The notes beneath the pieces were generated by a model. The model ran no database searches. It had not been told where the DNA came from and saw only the letters and a list, made by a program, of their open reading frames with translations. Positions 1-8,189 of a stretch of 64,000 nucleotides of DNA are shown piece by piece. Position 1 is the first letter of the stretch. Every line of letters begins with the position of its first letter. Source of the DNA: Commensalibacter nepenthis (GTDB taxonomy: Bacteria; Pseudomonadota; Alphaproteobacteria; Acetobacterales; Acetobacteraceae); NCBI RefSeq assembly GCF_029953305.1, contig NZ_JASBAN010000001.1, forward strand, positions 962,501 to 1,026,500, written 5' to 3'. Both the position numbers and the translations under genes were made by a program.

Positions 1-176
1 GAAAACAAAAACAAAATACCAGGATATCGATTTAAACAAAAGGCTATTAATCTAGCAGCACCATGCCCTTCAGAAGCAACACAAAGTTTTCCATACTGTT
101 CTCTTCCATAATGCTCTTTACTAGTTATTGCAGACAAATAACTACCTTCGGAATTTTTTAAATAAAAAGCTTGCAT
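1..176 (-). CDS. Partial hypothetical protein, 3' end beyond the left edge
   Basis: An open frame starts with ATG at 176 and runs off the left edge for about 58 codons without a stop. The visible peptide begins MQAFYLKNSEGSYLSAI and ends with a hydrophobic stretch at the edge. I do not recognise the family. There is no strong Shine-Dalgarno sequence before the ATG, so the real start could differ. It lies on the same strand as the downstream sugar epimerase and could be an accessory or surface gene, but nothing in the visible residues proves that. Without the rest of the gene this could also be a fragment. Confidence 0.4.
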   Translation of the reverse strand, partial: MQAFYLKNSEGSYLSAITSKEHYGREQYGKLCVASEGHGAARLIAFCLNRYPGILFLF

Positions 177-287
177 CTAACTCTGAACCCCATAGTATAA
201 TATAAACCTAAGACGCATAATATACGCTTTGTTTATTACAATTGACAACTTATTTTCTTGATTAGCAAACGCAGACATTACTGAACG

Positions 288-1259
288 TTAACCGAACAAA
301 CCATTACATAATTTAAACCAACTAGTAAACCGATGTATGCCGTCAGATAGTTTTGTTTGAGGCACCCAACCTGTTGCGTTATAGATCGCACTGATGTCCG
401 AAAGCGTTGCTTCGATATCAGTTCCGGGGCGGGAAATGTAATTAATAATCGCTTTTTTACCAAGATTTTCTTCTAAACACGCAACCAGATGCTCAACTTT
501 TTCCTGACGACTATTGCCAATATTAAAAATACCGTAATCTTCTAAAACAGAACATTCTAATAAGCTGAGCAATGCACCTATGACATCATTAATATACGTA
601 AAATCTCTGGAAAGATTTTGACCCGTATATAGAGTAATCTGCTTATCCTCAGTAATTGCTTTGGCAAAAATATAGTACGCCATATCAGGGCGTCCCCAAG
701 GTCCATAAACCGTAAAAAAGCGCAGACCCGTTTGTTTCAATCCATATAAATGGTGATAGGTAAACGACAATAATTCACCTGATTGCTTGGACGCTGCATA
801 TACAGAGCTGGGACGATCCACTCGATCTTGTTCAGTAAAGGGTAGTTTTTTGTTCAATCCATATACAGATGAGGATGAAGCATAAAAAATTCTCTGTAAT
901 TTAGGCAATTGTCGAGCCATTTCTAAAATCGTCACCTGCCCCATCACATTGGTTTGAATATAAGCAAAGGGGTTTTCTAGCGAATATCTAACCCCAGCTT
1001 GAGCAGCTAGATTAAAGATAATTTGAATATCAGGATGGTTTTGAACAATATTTTCCAAAGCCGATATATCCGTTATATCTGCTTGATAAAATACAAAATT
1101 CTTGGATATTTTTAATTTATCGCAACGTGCTTGCTTTAATAGGGGAGAATAATAATCATTTAAATTATCTATACCAATAACCGTTTCCCCACGTGCCAAC
1201 AGCGCTTTTGAAAGATGAAATCCAATAAATCCACCCGCGCCTGTTACCAAAAAAATCAC
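288..1259 (-). CDS. NAD-dependent sugar epimerase, UDP-glucuronate 4-epimerase-like
   Basis: This is an extended short-chain dehydrogenase of 323 residues, close to the usual length for UDP-glucuronate/UDP-glucose epimerases. The N-terminus carries the NAD-binding GxxGxxG (TGAGGFIG, residues 6-13). The catalytic YxxxK is Y154/K158 (YAASK), and the motif TVYGPWGRPDMA near 183-194 is typical of the CapI/GlcA 4-epimerase subgroup. It would interconvert nucleotide-sugar epimers in the cytoplasm for capsule, LPS or exopolysaccharide. Translation starts at GTG 1259, preceded by AGGA about 8 nt upstream. A degenerate IS element lies just upstream (1358-2216), so its original promoter region may have been replaced. 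The substrate is inferred from family resemblance only. Confidence 0.85.
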   Translation of the reverse strand: MIFLVTGAGGFIGFHLSKALLARGETVIGIDNLNDYYSPLLKQARCDKLKISKNFVFYQADITDISALENIVQNHPDIQIIFNLAAQAGVRYSLENPFAYIQTNVMGQVTILEMARQLPKLQRIFYASSSSVYGLNKKLPFTEQDRVDRPSSVYAASKQSGELLSFTYHHLYGLKQTGLRFFTVYGPWGRPDMAYYIFAKAITEDKQITLYTGQNLSRDFTYINDVIGALLSLLECSVLEDYGIFNIGNSRQEKVEHLVACLEENLGKKAIINYISRPGTDIEATLSDISAIYNATGWVPQTKLSDGIHRFTSWFKLCNGLFG

Positions 1260-1357
1260 GTTCGATATCCTATAATTATTGCACTCAATTTAATCTATTC
1301 GTTTTAACAAAATAAAACAAATTGTCACTGTAAATTATCGAATATTGATATTATTAC

Positions 1358-2216
1358 TGTAGGAATTGGTCGCGTTGTTTACAGATTTTGTTTAAAATAA
1401 CCATCTAAGACCTCATAGGGTGTTTTTCCTTGAATGCCTTTATGGGGTTTAACAATGTTATAATAATTTATAAATCGTTTCAACTTTAACTTTCGATCTT
1501 GAGCATTGACGAACAATTCACGCTCATGCCACATTTCCATGAGTGTGCGAATGACGCGCTCTGCTTTGCCATTGGTTTGAGGGCAAGCTGGCTTGGTAAA
1601 TTTCTGGTTAATCCGATTGGTATAACAAGTTTTAACAAATAAATGCTTTGGTGTTCCTTGGTATTCTCTGCCATTGTCAGAGTAAACACATTCGATCGTA
1701 TAAGGGCATTGAACCAGCACATCGTCTTGTAGGAACAAAGCTGCACTAAACTGAGATTTATCGTTGTAAATCCCAGCATAGCGTTCTCAAGAAAAATCAT
1801 CAATACCTACAAAAAGATACTCTCGAGTTTGCAGTTTAGTCTCATTTTTTAACAAAGGAAGCCGTTTTGTATCAACATGCAACATCTCCCCAGGATAAGA
1901 GTTGTTATATTTTTGGCTTGCCGTCTGAGGTTGTCCTCAAGTGTTTTTCAAGGCGTTTAATGCCATATTTGATTGTTTTATAACGCTCATTCGTGCGGAC
2001 ATCGGCACAAATAATTGCAACCGAGCACGCCTTAATACAACATAAATCGTAGGTCTGCTGACCAAAAACGCTTAGCCATATCCGTTACCGTGACTTTATC
2101 TTGATGATATAATAGCCATATCTCTTCTCGATGATACAACGTAAGCTTCGTTTTTCTATGCATGGTCATTACAGTAATATTCCATATCACTGTAAACAAC
2201 GCGATCAATTCCTACA
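1358..2216 (-). mobile_element. IS481-family-like insertion sequence, degenerate
   Basis: The 859-bp element is bounded by 27-bp terminal inverted repeats at 1358-1384 and 2190-2216. They differ at one position and begin with TGT, as is usual for the IS481 family. The transposase lies on the minus strand between them and is broken. No direct target duplication is obvious beside the repeats. The transposase stop codon lies inside the left repeat. The same terminal repeat recurs as a miniature palindrome at 60033-60101 and as a 14-bp remnant at 10975-10988. The family call rests on the HTH-plus-rve layout and the TGT ends. Confidence 0.8.
1379..2171 (-). pseudogene. IS481-type transposase, frameshifted
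   Basis: The N-terminal part, read from about 2171, gives a helix-turn-helix-like start (MTMHRKTKLTLYHREEI). It is followed in other frames by segments such as EMLHVDTKRL (first Asp) and YLFVGIDDFS. The last 119 residues (1738-1379) are one clean frame. That frame has YSDNGREY (second Asp), PQTNGKAERV (catalytic Glu) and the C-terminal HKGIQGKTPYEVL typical of rve integrase-core transposases. An in-frame stop falls after DDFS, and at least two frame changes lie between the parts, so no full-length DDE transposase can be made. The intact C-terminal frame alone should be inactive. Decay looks recent because every domain is still readable. Confidence 0.8.
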
Positions 2217-2254
2217 CAATATAAAATAACATCCTACAGATATTATATTATAAT

Positions 2255-2275
2255 TTTTAATAATCATTATTAAAA
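2255..2275. promoter_or_regulatory. Perfect 21-bp palindrome upstream of dps
   Basis: A perfect inverted repeat with 10-bp arms around a central C lies about 145 bp before dps. Its core is AATAATCATTATT, which resembles the AT-rich core of Fur-family operators. In such AT-rich DNA a palindrome of this composition could arise by chance. The operator role is a guess from the position next to an iron-storage and stress gene. Confidence 0.3.
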
Positions 2276-2419
2276 TATTCAATTGATTAATATTAATAAT
2301 CACTCTTATTTATATTTACATAAATAAGCATCATGAATAATAAAATTTGTATTTTACTATTGAATTTAAAATAAAATATACATATTCTTAATGAATGTTA
2401 TTTAAAAGGAGAACTATTT

Positions 2420-2914
2420 ATGCCTAAAACTAAATTATATCCTACATTAAACAACCTTCCCTCTAATACCAAAACAGTCGTTATCCAATTATTAAACGAA
2501 CGTCTTGCTGATGGACTTGACGTGGCACTATTAACCAAACAAGCACATTGGAATATGAAAGGTCCACAATTCATCGGTGTCCACGAAATGGTTGATGGTT
2601 TCCGCGGCGAAATTGACACATTTAACGATGATATGGCTGAACGTATTACAGCACTTGGTGGAACGGCTTTTGGTACATCGCAAGATATCGCACATACCTC
2701 AAAAATTACTGCATATCCAACAAATATAGTCAAAGTTGAAGACCATATCGAGGCTTTGATAGAACGTTACGGCGCATTTGCCAATGCTGTTCGCAAAGCT
2801 ATCAATGAATCTGATGAAGCGGGTGATGCTGACACCGCGGATTTATTTACAGGTATTTCAAGAGCGCTTGATAAACAATTATGGTTCTTGGAAGCCCATA
2901 AACCTGTTAAATAA
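2420..2914 (+). CDS. dps: Dps ferritin-like DNA-protection protein
   Basis: Dps forms a dodecameric ferritin shell that binds DNA and oxidises Fe(II) with hydrogen peroxide, protecting the chromosome in starvation or oxidative stress. The 164-residue length is normal. The inter-subunit ferroxidase ligands are visible with the E. coli Dps spacing: H43, H55, D59, D70 and E74. Translation starts at ATG 2420 with AAGGAG about 8 nt upstream. The gene stands alone between the IS element and a convergent DUF192 gene. A perfect AT-rich palindrome lies at 2255-2275 in its long upstream region. Iron or peroxide control is likely from the family but is not shown by a recognisable box. Confidence 0.95.
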   Translation: MPKTKLYPTLNNLPSNTKTVVIQLLNERLADGLDVALLTKQAHWNMKGPQFIGVHEMVDGFRGEIDTFNDDMAERITALGGTAFGTSQDIAHTSKITAYPTNIVKVEDHIEALIERYGAFANAVRKAINESDEAGDADTADLFTGISRALDKQLWFLEAHKPVK

Positions 2915-2993
2915 TTTTCTATTGATTTTTTGATCGTATAAAGAATCTTTGTTATTTTTTGCACAAAGATTCTTTATTCAATTTTAATGACCG

Positions 2994-3548
2994 CTATTTC
3001 TTTTTATTCTCTTGCTTAACCACAGATTTGGTTTCAGAAATTACCTTAGGTGAATCAAAAGCAGGGCTTTCAACTTTATCGCCAACAGTAATATCTAATT
3101 TTTCTGTAATCCCGCCTTTTAGTTCTAGAGTCGCGATGACTGCTCCTTGGCTGCTGATCGGCGCCAAACTATAAGGAACCGTATTTTCTGCAATGGCTTT
3201 AATGTGATGGTTGATATCAATAAAAACCATATCCAACGGCACGATGGTATTTTTCATCCACATATTGCTTAATTGTGGGGCTGGCCAAATAAATAACATG
3301 CCGCCATTATCTGGAATGCTGGGTCTGAACATTTCCCCAACCTCTTGCTCCATCGGAGTTTTGGCAATTTCAACTGAAAATTCGTGTTTTTGACCGTTTT
3401 TGCTAATAATCGTCAGGGGTTGTTTTCCCAATTCAGGTTGTGCTTGTGTAATCTCATGCTCAATGGCTTCTGCCATCGTTACAGAGACATTTCCAAAGCT
3501 GGTTACCATCACAGATACTAATACCAAAGGAATAAAATGCTTTTTCAC
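2994..3548 (-). CDS. DUF192 family secreted protein
   Basis: The 184-residue protein opens with a signal peptide (MKKHFIPLVLVSVMV, probable cleavage near TMAEA). A DUF192 domain follows from about residue 40 to 165. The family motif is visible: LTxEQExGEMFR-like EQEVGEMFRP, then NMWMKNTIVPLDMVFID, then GAVIATLELKGG. DUF192 proteins are small beta-rich exported proteins of uncertain biochemical role. A Lys/Glu-rich tail follows the domain. The gene starts 16 nt after the stop of the MBL hydrolase on the same strand, so the two are probably co-transcribed. Confidence 0.85.
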   Translation of the reverse strand: MKKHFIPLVLVSVMVTSFGNVSVTMAEAIEHEITQAQPELGKQPLTIISKNGQKHEFSVEIAKTPMEQEVGEMFRPSIPDNGGMLFIWPAPQLSNMWMKNTIVPLDMVFIDINHHIKAIAENTVPYSLAPISSQGAVIATLELKGGITEKLDITVGDKVESPAFDSPKVISETKSVVKQENKKK

Positions 3549-3564
3549 TGTTATATTTCTTTCT

Positions 3565-4203
3565 TTAAATCAAAAATGGATTGTTCAATTTTTCATAACC
3601 AATTGTACTGCCAATACCATGACCAGGCAGCACATAAACATCATCCCCCAATGGCAATAATTTGTCTTTAATTGTTTGTATCAACAAATTGCCATTTCCA
3701 TAAGGAAAATCCGCACGACCAATCGTTCCTTTAAATAAAACGTCCCCTGTAATCATAAAACGTGCTTTGGCTTCATAGAAAACCACATGCCCTGGGGTAT
3801 GACCTGGCACATGTAACACTTCAAATTGCATGTTCTCAAAAGATAAGACTTCTTGATCTTGCAAAAAACGTGTAGGGGATACATTTTGAACATGCTCGGC
3901 ATTTACACCAAAACTGGCAGCATCTTTTGCAACTTTTTCCAACAAAAATTGGTCTTCGATACTTGGTCCTAAAATAGGTATTTCTGTTTGATATTTCTCT
4001 TGCAAATATTGTTGTAAAGCTGTGGTAACACCGACATGATCGAAATGACCATGAGTCAGTAAAATGGCTTGTATCTCGACATCATTGACTTCAATCATTT
4101 GGATAATAAACGATAAATCACCGCCAGGATCGGTAACAATGCCTTTTCTGATTGACTGATCCCAGACCATCATACAGTTCTGACGTAACATTGTTACTGG
4201 CAT
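3565..4203 (-). CDS. MBL-fold metallohydrolase, glyoxalase II-like
   Basis: Zinc-dependent hydrolase of about 212 residues. Metal-binding motifs are THGHFDH (H51, H53, D55, H56), PGHTPGH, the GD of MITGDVLF, and the terminal LPGHG. This matches the short YcbL/GloB-like hydrolases that cleave thioesters such as S-lactoylglutathione. The substrate is not proven, because the C-terminal glyoxalase II substrate domain is absent. The frame stays open to 4239, but I prefer ATG 4203 (MPVTMLRQNCM): the family begins just before this stretch and a GAG-rich sequence precedes it. It leads an apparent two-gene unit with the DUF192 gene. Confidence 0.85.
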   Translation of the reverse strand: MPVTMLRQNCMMVWDQSIRKGIVTDPGGDLSFIIQMIEVNDVEIQAILLTHGHFDHVGVTTALQQYLQEKYQTEIPILGPSIEDQFLLEKVAKDAASFGVNAEHVQNVSPTRFLQDQEVLSFENMQFEVLHVPGHTPGHVVFYEAKARFMITGDVLFKGTIGRADFPYGNGNLLIQTIKDKLLPLGDDVYVLPGHGIGSTIGYEKLNNPFLI

Positions 4204-4490
4204 AATCTCTATTCTCAGAGATGCAATTGAAAGGAACAATTAGAAATACTCCATCTATATAGAAATCATATTCTAGCCTTTACCACAAAAAATCCTGCTT
4301 TCTTAATAAAATATTTTACTTATTTGAAAAATATGTTCAAATCTATTTGTTGCATGATTACATCAAAAAAAACCACAATATTCATAGAAACTTAAAAAAA
4401 ATCAGTAGATTGACATTTTATCTTGACCCCAGCAATCATGCCCCTTAAAAATGACTACATCTCCACATTTTAAACAATTTAGGGTTGCCG

Positions 4491-5309
4491 ATGAAAAGCG
4501 TCTACGTGCATAATTATGCTAAAACGAAATTTACCTCATTTCTTTTAATGTTTTCATGTATGGTGTTTTCAACATCTTATGCACATGCACGTTCAACTCA
4601 CCACAGCGCAAAAAAAGCAACGCACCATAAAAGTGCGGGTGCACACGTGCAAAAAGTTTCTGTAAAAAGCAATCATCATTCCAGTAAAAAAACTCATTTC
4701 AAAACACGTAAAGTAAGCTATAGACACAAATCCTATCACCATAGTGGTGGTCATGTGATTCAATGTGTTGCTTTTGCGCGTTCTGCTTCTGATGTTCAAC
4801 TATCAGGAAATGCTGGAAATTGGTGGAATAATGCTGCTGGTGTCTATGAACGTGGTAATACACCTGAGCCAAACAGTATTCTCAGCTTCCGTTCAACGCG
4901 CAAAATGCCTTATGGGCATGTTGCTGTTGTTACACAAATCGTTGATTCCAGAACAATTATTATCGACCAATCCCATTGGGCACAAAGAGGCATCAGCCGT
5001 AATACCCCAGTCATTGACGTATCCCCCAATAATGACTGGACGGCTGTTCGTGTCGCAACCAATGGTGATAAAAGCACTTTTGGCAGCATTTATCCAACCC
5101 ATGGATTTATTTATCCCAATAATGGCAGAAGCGTAGAGACCAATAATGTCTCTACACAACGTAAAGCATCACCAAAACGGAATATCAAAACATGGTCTGC
5201 TGATGCCGCAACCAGCAAAGGTTACGCAAAAACAAATACACAGGTTGCTTTAAGCCCTAATGTATCTGATGATTTCTTTGCTGACGCACCAGATCGCTCA
5301 ATTCGATAA
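4491..5309 (+). CDS. Secreted CHAP-domain protein with His/Lys-rich linker
   Basis: The protein has an N-terminal signal peptide ending near AHA33. A histidine- and lysine-rich linker follows (about residues 34-88, many HH pairs). A CHAP-type amidase/peptidase core spans about 88-205, with the catalytic pair Cys92 (IQCVAFAR) and His143 (YGHVAVV). CHAP enzymes usually cut peptidoglycan cross-links or stems. A second, low-complexity tail follows the domain. Start ATG 4491 is chosen over an upstream TTG at 4485 because AGGG at 4481-4484 is well spaced for it. It is transcribed alone and converges on rlmH. A role in wall remodelling is inferred from the domain. The basic His-rich linker suggests binding to envelope polymers or metals. 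Confidence 0.8.
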   Translation: MKSVYVHNYAKTKFTSFLLMFSCMVFSTSYAHARSTHHSAKKATHHKSAGAHVQKVSVKSNHHSSKKTHFKTRKVSYRHKSYHHSGGHVIQCVAFARSASDVQLSGNAGNWWNNAAGVYERGNTPEPNSILSFRSTRKMPYGHVAVVTQIVDSRTIIIDQSHWAQRGISRNTPVIDVSPNNDWTAVRVATNGDKSTFGSIYPTHGFIYPNNGRSVETNNVSTQRKASPKRNIKTWSADAATSKGYAKTNTQVALSPNVSDDFFADAPDRSIR

Positions 5310-5320
5310 TTAAGATATAA

Positions 5321-5779
5321 TTAAGGTCGCCCTTGTCGATGATAAGGGTGCCCTTGTAAAATAGATTGAGCCCTATAAATCTGTTCAGCAAGTAAAATGC
5401 GAACCAACATATGGGGCCAAGTTAGACTTCCCAAAGATAGAATTAAATCAGAGCGTTGAATTGCTATATTATGCAAGCCCTCTGCCCCACCGATCAAAAA
5501 AGAAATCGGTCTAGATTCTTCAATCCATCCCTGAATTTTATTTGCAAATACAAGACTGCTGTAATTTTTACCTCCTTCATCAAGGCTTACTACAACAGAG
5601 CGATCAGGTAACGCATTAAGCAAGGAATTTGTTTCTTTTAATTTTGCTTCTTCTGGGTTACCTTTTGCTTCATTCACCTCAATAACAGAAAGTTTAGGGC
5701 GAATCCGCTTGGCATATCGATCAACGAGCTCTAATTCAGCTTTATGCCGCATTTTACCAACGGCAATAATCGAAAACAT
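5321..5779 (-). CDS. rlmH: 23S rRNA (pseudouridine1915-N3)-methyltransferase RlmH
   Basis: RlmH is a SPOUT methyltransferase that methylates pseudouridine 1915 in helix 69 of 23S rRNA, using S-adenosylmethionine, on the assembled 70S ribosome. At 152 residues it has the expected size. The trefoil-knot SAM site is seen as FLIGGAEG (95-101) and SLGSLTWPHML (115-125). The C-terminus ends YHRQGRP as in the family. It overlaps the upstream rsfS stop by one base, so translation is likely coupled. It is the last gene of the minus-strand run proA-nadD-rsfS-rlmH. Confidence 0.95.
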   Translation of the reverse strand: MFSIIAVGKMRHKAELELVDRYAKRIRPKLSVIEVNEAKGNPEEAKLKETNSLLNALPDRSVVVSLDEGGKNYSSLVFANKIQGWIEESRPISFLIGGAEGLHNIAIQRSDLILSLGSLTWPHMLVRILLAEQIYRAQSILQGHPYHRQGRP

Positions 5780-6219
5780 TAATCTTGGGGCTCTTCTGTT
5801 GGTGCTTTAGCAGCATCCACAATCTCTACATTCCAGATCTTTTCAATATTGTAATATTCGCGTGCTTCGCCACGGAATAAATGAACAATAATATCACCTG
5901 CATCCAACAAAACCCAATCAGGACTTTGCTCCATAGTCACTTTTTTTATACCTTGTTCAAATAACATCTTATCTAAATGTGTTGCCATCGCCAAAATCTG
6001 ACGATCGACTTGCCCACTTGCAATGATCATACGATCCGCAAAAGAGGCTTTACCAACCAAATCAATCACCACAATATTTTCTGCTTTATCTTCTTCCAAA
6101 GATTCGACCATCAATGCCACGACCTGATTTAATCTTGCATCATCCAACACTGAAACCCGTTTAACGACTTGTTCTGGACCTATTTGCACGATCTCTTTGC
6201 GTGAAATTTGTTCGTTCAT
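5779..6219 (-). CDS. rsfS: Ribosome silencing factor RsfS
   Basis: RsfS binds ribosomal protein L14 on the large subunit and blocks joining of the 30S subunit, lowering translation when nutrients are scarce. The 146-residue protein carries the compact RsfS/Iojap domain at about residues 25-135. Typical stretches are ENIVVIDLVGKASFADRMII, SPDWVLLDAGDIIVHLF and YYNIEKIW. The start at 6219 has AAGGA about 11 nt upstream. It sits 30 nt after nadD and one base into rlmH, the classic nadD-rsfS-rlmH arrangement. The short acidic C-terminal extension (APTEEPQD) is unremarkable. Confidence 0.95.
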   Translation of the reverse strand: MNEQISRKEIVQIGPEQVVKRVSVLDDARLNQVVALMVESLEEDKAENIVVIDLVGKASFADRMIIASGQVDRQILAMATHLDKMLFEQGIKKVTMEQSPDWVLLDAGDIIVHLFRGEAREYYNIEKIWNVEIVDAAKAPTEEPQD

Positions 6220-6249
6220 ATAAATTTATTCCTTATTGTACTCTAAATC

Positions 6250-6864
6250 TTACTGTTCTAATAACTGTTTACGTTGCTGCCTCAACGCCGTTGCTGAAAT
6301 ACTATTCTCTGGTGCAGGAACGAAAACCCATGCTGGCGGTTGAAAATCAGCCAATATCGTCGCATAACGAGATGGTAGCCGCGCTTTCCTTGCCCATTGA
6401 GCTGCCTGTCCATTCAAGGCACTATATATATAAGATGGTCTTGGGAAAACCGCCATAGGCACAATTTTTAATATTTCTTGCCAATGCGACCACAATGCCA
6501 TTTGTGCCAATCCATCAGCCCCCATCAACCATACAAATTTACAACAGGGAAAACGTTGTTTTAACAAATGTATTGTATCACAGCTATATCGTGTATGTAA
6601 TCGGCACTCAATATCCGTCGGGATCAAACGTCGATCACAGACACGCTTTTTAGCCAATTGATATCTTTCTTCAAATGGGGCCATTTCCGTGCCAATTTTC
6701 AATGGATTCCCTGGAGATACCATTAACCACACTTGGTCAAGTTGTAAGAACTTTAATGCTCTATTCGCAAGTTGCAAATGCCCTTCATGAATAGGATTAA
6801 AAGAACCACCAAATATTCCGACTCGAATATTTCTACGATCCCCCCAAGTCGGTATTGATATCAT
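6250..6864 (-). CDS. nadD: Nicotinate-nucleotide adenylyltransferase NadD
   Basis: NadD adenylates nicotinate mononucleotide with ATP to give deamido-NAD, which is then amidated by NAD synthetase (nadE at 35.8-37.8 kb). The 204-residue protein has the nucleotidyltransferase motif GIFGGSFNPIHEGH (about residues 16-29) and the C-terminal ISATALR, equivalent to the family ISSTxxR. The ATG lies directly after the proA stop codon, which implies translational coupling. It belongs to the proA-nadD-rsfS-rlmH run. Nothing is missing compared with family members. Confidence 0.95.
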   Translation of the reverse strand: MISIPTWGDRRNIRVGIFGGSFNPIHEGHLQLANRALKFLQLDQVWLMVSPGNPLKIGTEMAPFEERYQLAKKRVCDRRLIPTDIECRLHTRYSCDTIHLLKQRFPCCKFVWLMGADGLAQMALWSHWQEILKIVPMAVFPRPSYIYSALNGQAAQWARKARLPSRYATILADFQPPAWVFVPAPENSISATALRQQRKQLLEQ

Positions 6865-8127
6865 CTAAGACCGCACCTGACCATTACCATAAACTTCATA
6901 CCGATAACTGGTTAATTGTTCGATTCCAACAGGTCCTCTGGCATGTAACTTTCCTGTTGCAATACCAATTTCTGCACCAAAACCAAATTCTCCACCATCA
7001 CAGAACTGCGTTGACGCATTGCACATCACCACAGCACTAGGAACAGAATCCATAAAATATCGAACAGCTTGCTTATCTTCAGAAAGAATCGCTTCGGTAT
7101 GACTGCTACCATATTTCACAATATGATGAATTGCCGCATTGATATCTTTGATAACAGCAACCGATAAAACAGAATCCAACCATTCTGTTGCAAAATCTTT
7201 GTCAGCAGCTGGTTTAATTTCTGTAGCAATCTGACATGCTGCTTGGTTCCCCACAAAGCGACAGCCAAGTGATTGTAAATCTGATACTAAAATAGGCAAT
7301 AATTCTTTTGCAATCGCTTGGTCAATCAAGAGTGTTTCTGTCGCTCCGCAAATCCCAGTACGACGCATTTTGGCATTGACCAATACTTTACGCGCTTTTT
7401 CAAAATCTGCTTTTTCATGAATATAAGTATGACACAAACCCGCAGCATGTGCCAATACAGGAACTCTTGCTTCTTGTTGCACAAATTTAATCAAAGAATA
7501 TCCGCCTCTTGGAATAATCACATCAATCATTCCAACCGCATGAAGCATATCCATGACATGTTGACGATTACTGTCAGGAGGCATCGCAATTGAATCAGGA
7601 TTTAATCCTGCATCGATCATTCCTTGCTGCATGGCTTTATGAATCGCCATAGAGGTTAAATGCGTTTCTGAGCCACCCCTTAAAACAATCCCGTTGCCTG
7701 ATTTAATACAAATCCCAACAGCATCTGCACCAACATTAGGACGACTTTCATAAATCATTCCCACAACCCCTAAAGGCACAGAAACACGTTTAAAATGCAA
7801 TCCGTTTGGTCTATCCCAACTTGCCAACTCTTTTCCCAAAGGATCAGGCAGCTCAGCAATATCTTCTAATCCCTTGGCCATTGCTCTCAAACGATCATGA
7901 TTTAACGTCATACGGTCTTTAAATGCAGCAGAAACATCTGCTTGTGCCACTTCATCGGTGTTTACTGCCAAAATTTCTGCTTCAGCAGCACGTAATGCTT
8001 TCGCTGCACTGCGCAGCGCTTGATTACGTTGCTGAATATCAGTAAGTGCCAATTGATAAGCAGCATCCCTAACTTTTTGGGCAAGTTCTTTAATCGTTAA
8101 ATTCGTATCGGAACTATCAGAGACCAT
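6865..8127 (-). CDS. proA: Glutamate-5-semialdehyde dehydrogenase ProA
   Basis: ProA reduces gamma-glutamyl phosphate with NADPH to glutamate 5-semialdehyde, the second step of proline synthesis. The 420-residue ALDH-fold protein has the catalytic cysteine in RTGICGATETLL (C260), the PRPN-containing YESRPNVGADAVG, and the C-terminal GPVGIEQLTSYRYE. The frame is open to 8154, but ATG 8127 is preferred because AAAGG lies 7 nt upstream. No proB is adjacent in this window. The next step of proline synthesis, proC, lies at 18129-18926. The position between ychF and nadD suggests a long minus-strand transcript from rplY. Confidence 0.95.
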   Translation of the reverse strand: MVSDSSDTNLTIKELAQKVRDAAYQLALTDIQQRNQALRSAAKALRAAEAEILAVNTDEVAQADVSAAFKDRMTLNHDRLRAMAKGLEDIAELPDPLGKELASWDRPNGLHFKRVSVPLGVVGMIYESRPNVGADAVGICIKSGNGIVLRGGSETHLTSMAIHKAMQQGMIDAGLNPDSIAMPPDSNRQHVMDMLHAVGMIDVIIPRGGYSLIKFVQQEARVPVLAHAAGLCHTYIHEKADFEKARKVLVNAKMRRTGICGATETLLIDQAIAKELLPILVSDLQSLGCRFVGNQAACQIATEIKPAADKDFATEWLDSVLSVAVIKDINAAIHHIVKYGSSHTEAILSEDKQAVRYFMDSVPSAVVMCNASTQFCDGGEFGFGAEIGIATGKLHARGPVGIEQLTSYRYEVYGNGQVRS

Positions 8128-8189
8128 CGCTATACCTTTCTTTGACCCGCGCATACATCGAAAAAAATTAATTCTCTCAGTAAAGCAAA

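Noticed and set aside
278-463. Open frame of 61 codons on the minus strand
   Set aside because: It overlaps the 3' end of the epimerase gene in another frame and has no family features.
2398-2733. 111-codon frame opposite dps
   Set aside because: Entirely antisense to dps, whose codons and motifs are convincing. A shadow frame.
4593-4799. 68-codon minus-strand frame inside the CHAP gene
   Set aside because: Antisense to the His-rich linker of a real gene and without a ribosome site.
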